Assembly: GCA_025617375.2 (NCBI GenBank)
Contig: JAMYGW020000002.1
Coordinates: 2,108,001-2,172,000 of the forward strand
Length of the DNA: 64,000 nt
DNA from: Acarospora socialis
Taxonomy: Eukaryota; Ascomycota; Lecanoromycetes; Acarosporales; Acarosporaceae
Reading direction: 5' to 3'
Under the pieces are notes generated by a model. It ran no database searches and was not told the origin of the DNA. It worked only from the letters and a program-made list of their open reading frames with translations. Of the stretch, positions 60,401-64,000 are shown piece after piece. Made by a program: the position numbers and the translations under genes. Numbering within the stretch: position 1 is the stretch's first letter; every line of letters begins with the position of its first letter.

Positions 60401-61968
60401 TGATTCTTGCTCATTGAGTATAACAGTATTCACTTAAATTACTTTTCATTCAATAACAGTATCTTGTGATTTCACAATTTATATTCTAATAAGCTCATTT
60501 CTGATTGATTTAAAACCTTGTATGTGTTTTTGACTGTATATATTTCTTTGATGACTCAATCAATTCTAAAGTTCTTTTTACATAATTAAAATATCTTTAA
60601 CATTACATTATATCTGATTGATTCTGCAATGTTAAATGTTATTTTTTGTGAATTTTCAAGAAATAAGACTTTCACATAGATTTTCTCTTCAATTCTTTCA
60701 ATGATTTCATTTATCATTTGTATGTTAAATAAATGACATACTCATCATGTTTTCAATTCTAACATATTGACTATTTTGCAGTTCATAATGTTACTATCTA
60801 CTTCAAAATTCATCAATATGTTGATCTAATGTTCATTAATTGCAATTGTGATTTATATTTAATGATCATTGTTTTTTCTTTGAGATATCACTAGCTTCTT
60901 GATCTTTAGTCTCATCAAGAAAGCTCTTCATTTTTTGACTCATTTAATCACTCAACTCATCTTCATAGTTCTTGAAATCATCTGAATTTTCTTTTAATCA
61001 TAAAGTTTACATACTCTAAACTGTGCTACTCAATGTATCTCTTCAAATGTAATCAAAATTTATACTGATTATATTTTATTTGCAATTAACTCTCAAAGAC
61101 TTTTACTCTTTGCAGAAATTCAGATAACATATATTCTTCATTGAAAATTTATCTTCTGTCTTTTAATGTAACATATTTTTCAGATAAGTTTATCTTAATT
61201 TTGTAACTCTTTGTTTTTCACACAAGAGATTCAGATATCAGTTCATTTTCAGTGATCATTTATATTTTTTTTATCAGATCACTAAAATTTGTGTATGTCT
61301 TTACTTTCTGTTCTTGAACTTACACTTTTCTGAATTTTTTCTTTAACATTGTTCTGCTGTACTGTGCTGCTCTGACTTAATTATTTAGATTTTTACTGAT
61401 TTTAATTTGATATTTCTTTAAAAGTTCTTTTTTAACTTTGTCTGAACTTTCTTCTGCACATGTATTGTTGTTGAAAAATACTTAAAATTCATCAATTTAA
61501 GATTTGTGATTCTCAATCTCTTTAATGTCATCTTTAAAAACATTGTTTTCTTTCTTAACATCAAGATCTTCTTTCTTGATAAGAATAACTAATTCTTTCT
61601 TGTAAATTGATTTGTTATATTTGTCTTTGTTTTCTTTTTTAAACTTCTGTGAACATCATTCAACTCTGTTTTTATTGTTTATATGTATTTAGCATAAATT
61701 GTTGTAGTAAGCTGTTCAGTTAAGTTAATTGTGCACTATTTTCTTAATCTTAATAGCAGCTTTCTTTCTTACTCATTAAGATTGATTGTAATTAACTGCA
61801 ATGTGTTTAAATTTTTCACAGTTATAATACTTTCAGATTTCACAGTTGCTCAAAAACTTTTCTTTTAAGAATTTTTTTTTTTCTGTGTAATGCTTCTTTC
61901 AATCTTGGTATTGAAGATTAATCTTACTTTACTGCATCAAGATTCATAAAGTCTGAAAATAGTCATTT
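57470..61968 (-). pseudogene. gag-pol remnant of element A3
   Basis: From right to left: a damaged zinc knuckle (~61790-61840), protease region, RT (~59900-60300), RNase H, integrase (58702-58905 reads best, interrupted at 58358 by a small insertion) and a chromodomain near 57516-57700 (KEYEIENILKKKMIREKVLF). Its frame is shifted by an indel near the end. Stops throughout. Confidence 0.85.
58359..58707. mobile_element. TRIM/SMART-like mini LTR element in the A3 integrase
   Basis: 349 bp flanked by a perfect GTCAT duplication (58354-58358, 58708-58712). It carries two 68-bp terminal direct repeats (58359-58426 and 58640-58707), each TGTTAGAAAT…TTTTGACA. The internal region is 213 bp without a coding frame. 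A short purine run (TTAGAAAAAG) ends directly at the second repeat, in the position of a polypurine tract. The integrase frame rejoins if it is removed. No primer-binding match to a tRNA is evident after the first repeat. Confidence 0.82.
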
Positions 61969-64000
61969 TGTTGAGAAGTGTGATGTTCTAACTGCTACTA
62001 TTGTTTTAGTTAGTACTAGTATCAGAAGTTATCTACTGTCTTTATGTTTTGTATAACTGTAACAATTAGACACAAAAAAACACTCATGTCAATCACAATC
62101 AAGATAATCAACTCATATTGACTGCAGTCAACTTCAACAATATATATTCACTAAATAGACAGTATAGCACAAGTATTCTTTAGATCTTTCACTAAATTCA
62201 ATAAATTATAAGCTCAAATTAGCAAGAAACTTCTTAGAGAAAGTGCATACTTTTAGTGTCTTGACAGCTTTATTATGAGACTTAAATGATTAAGCAAAAC
62301 AAACACTCTCAACACTCAATACAGAGCTTAAAAATTTAAATAAAACAAAACTTTCAACAACTTAATACAGAGCTCAAACAATTGAGCAAAACAAGCATAT
62401 ATTCTCAACAATTTACTACAAGTCAACAAAATAAATAAACATCTATCTACTGTCTTTATTAAAGAAAGACATTTAACACATTTTTTCTTTATCTTATTCA
62501 CTTATTATATTCTGATTCACTAATTATATTCTTATTATTATTTTTTATATTATGTGTCAACTATCATCACAAACTACATTATAAACTTTGACAACTTTTT
62601 CACAAAGCAACAACTCATCTCAGTTCTTACTTGAGAGAACTGTAATCAATGATTCATTTTTATAAATAAATGACTGATAAATGAATATTTATAATTTATC
62701 ATTGAAATCTTCATCATCAACACATCTGTCAGCAGTTTCTTCTTTTTTTTAAGTAATTTTGACTTCAAAAGTCAGAAGATCAACATTAAAATTTTATATT
62801 GATTTATTATTTATATCAGTGCAGATAATTAAGAATACTTAACAGACAAAATTAATATAAAAAATGTTTGAAATACTCTGAAATTTAAGTACAAAAAGAA
62901 GCTGCAGACTACTGAAAAACAATATTTGATGAAGTTCATTGAATATAAAATGTCAGTGAATATATTCATTAATGAAATATAAACTCATCTCAACAAGCTT
63001 GACAGAAAGATTGCTGCAACTCAATTTAATATAACTAATTTGTTCAAACTAAAGCAGCAGTTTCAGATACTACTTCAGATACTGTTGAAGAATTATATAA
63101 TGATTTATAATGTAATTAATATTTAAAATATTTTAAACATCAAAAAAAATCTACAGAAACTTCAGAAGAAGAAAATACAGCTAAAAACTGCAAAAATTGT
63201 TATATAAGCAGATTAACACAAAAAAGAGTGAGATTCAGCACATTCATATATTCACAATATAAAATATCATTATTAAAGATCTTCAAGCTTTAATAACAAT
63301 CATTTTCTTTATTAAAAGCAATTTAAATGTCTTCTGTGCAACAATACTTATTATGTTTAAGATTGTAAATATTTTTTCTCTGTTCATAAACATGTTAAGT
63401 TAAAGAAGTGAGTTAACTTAATTATAATCAAATCAATCATAAAATTAATTAAGTTGACTACAGACAACTTGCATTAACATAAAGACAAGTCAGAGTTTAA
63501 ATACAAAAAAAAAGCATAAAACTTTTAATATAAAGACAGAGATCAAGAAAGATAACAACTTATTTTCATTGAAATTTAACATGAAGAAGAAAATTAATGA
63601 AGAAATTACTGTCTTATTTAAAGAAACTGAACATCTTATAAATAATTTTAAATGAGTTACTGACTTTGAATCTTTATCATACATAACTAATTAACTTTAA
63701 CTCTTCAGTAGTTCTCTAATACACATAAGACATTGATGAATTAAAATTATAAAAAAATAATTATACTTTTATTATTATAAAGTAACAGTCATACAGAATG
63801 AATCTGAAAACTTTGTTGATTTAAGTTTTACATTTTATATATTTAAACTTGAGATCAATCTTCTGTCAGAAAAGTGAATGTGTAAGATGAAACTGTATAA
63901 TTATTTTGATCAACACAATTTCTATATGCAAAATAAACATAATAACATTATGATAGAAGCATCTGAGCAAGATGATGTTTATATAGTTAAATACATTGCA
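61969..64000 (+). mobile_element. Ty1/copia copy 3: 5' LTR and gag, runs off the window
   Basis: The LTR starts TGTTGAGAAGTG at 61969, directly after CATTT of the A3 gag. A copia Gag reading follows from ~62850 (KQYLMKFIEYKMSVNIFINE, then a Leu/Lys helix, ~62880-63160) and a zinc knuckle at ~63330 (CLLCNNTYYV-x-DC). The end of the window reads IEASEQDDVYIVK, the same stretch as in copies 1 and 2. Hypermutated, no intact frame. Confidence 0.76.

Larger units (their letters stand above)
56605..61968 (-). mobile_element. Chromovirus element A3, cut by a copia insertion
   Basis: It has a 3' LTR (56605-56929), the antisense small gene, then pol and the 3' part of gag on the minus strand. Gag stops at 61968 where a copia LTR begins, so the gag start and the 5' LTR lie beyond the window. 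It is clearly related to families A and A2 in every domain, but its LTR is distinct. Hypermutated. Confidence 0.88.

Overview
The window reads as a filamentous ascomycete (Pezizomycotina-type) chromosome. The evidence is short introns (45-80 nt, one of 157 nt) with GT..AG ends and CTAAC-like branch sites, a fungal rhodopsin/PTH11-like membrane protein, a DUF3605/GIG1-like protein, an MFS sugar transporter, and repeats that look RIP-mutated. It has three blocks: an AT-rich hypermutated retrotransposon block (1 to ~42.44 kb), a base-balanced gene island (~42.6-56.5 kb), and a second AT-rich block (56.6-64.0 kb). I read all coordinates and splice sites by eye.

Left block. It is a nest of dead LTR retrotransposons. 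A Ty1/copia element on the minus strand (ending at 18267) is pierced by three chromodomain Ty3/gypsy elements: 1-3081 (+, cut by the window edge), 3713-9939 (-, target duplication CTTCT) and 10281-16542 (-, target duplication ATATT). A second copia copy lies at ~18591-20589, followed by 4.7 kb I cannot classify. A different Ty3/gypsy element (25292-42439, -, 197-bp LTRs, target duplication AAATC/GAATC) is pierced by two more chromoviruses, 26812-33038 and 33915-40086 (both +). Almost every Trp codon in these elements is a stop. GG, CC and CG are almost absent, while CA and TG stay common.

A recurrent surprise is a small gene on the strand opposite to pol, between pol and the 3' LTR, in all six chromovirus copies. 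It has a Zn2Cys6-type cysteine array, a coiled-coil-like middle, an acidic tail and its own TATA box.

Gene island. Six spliced genes are reconstructed, all with frames that close exactly: an SDR oxidoreductase (-), a 392-aa rhodopsin-domain membrane protein (-), a 341-aa transaldolase (+), a 389-aa nucleotide-sugar 4,6-dehydratase (-), a DUF3605/GIG1-like protein (+) and a 527-aa sugar transporter (+). Four of the six concern sugars: uptake, pentose-phosphate chemistry, nucleotide-sugar modification and a GlcNAc-response family. Shared function is an inference only. The island edges hold a copia LTR start (42604) and a Ty3/gypsy Gag-protease remnant (54.8-55.4 kb). Both lack the heavy AT mutation.

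Right block. A related chromovirus (56605-61968, -) carries a 349-bp TRIM-like mini retroelement in its integrase and is itself cut by a third copia copy (61969 to the window end, +).
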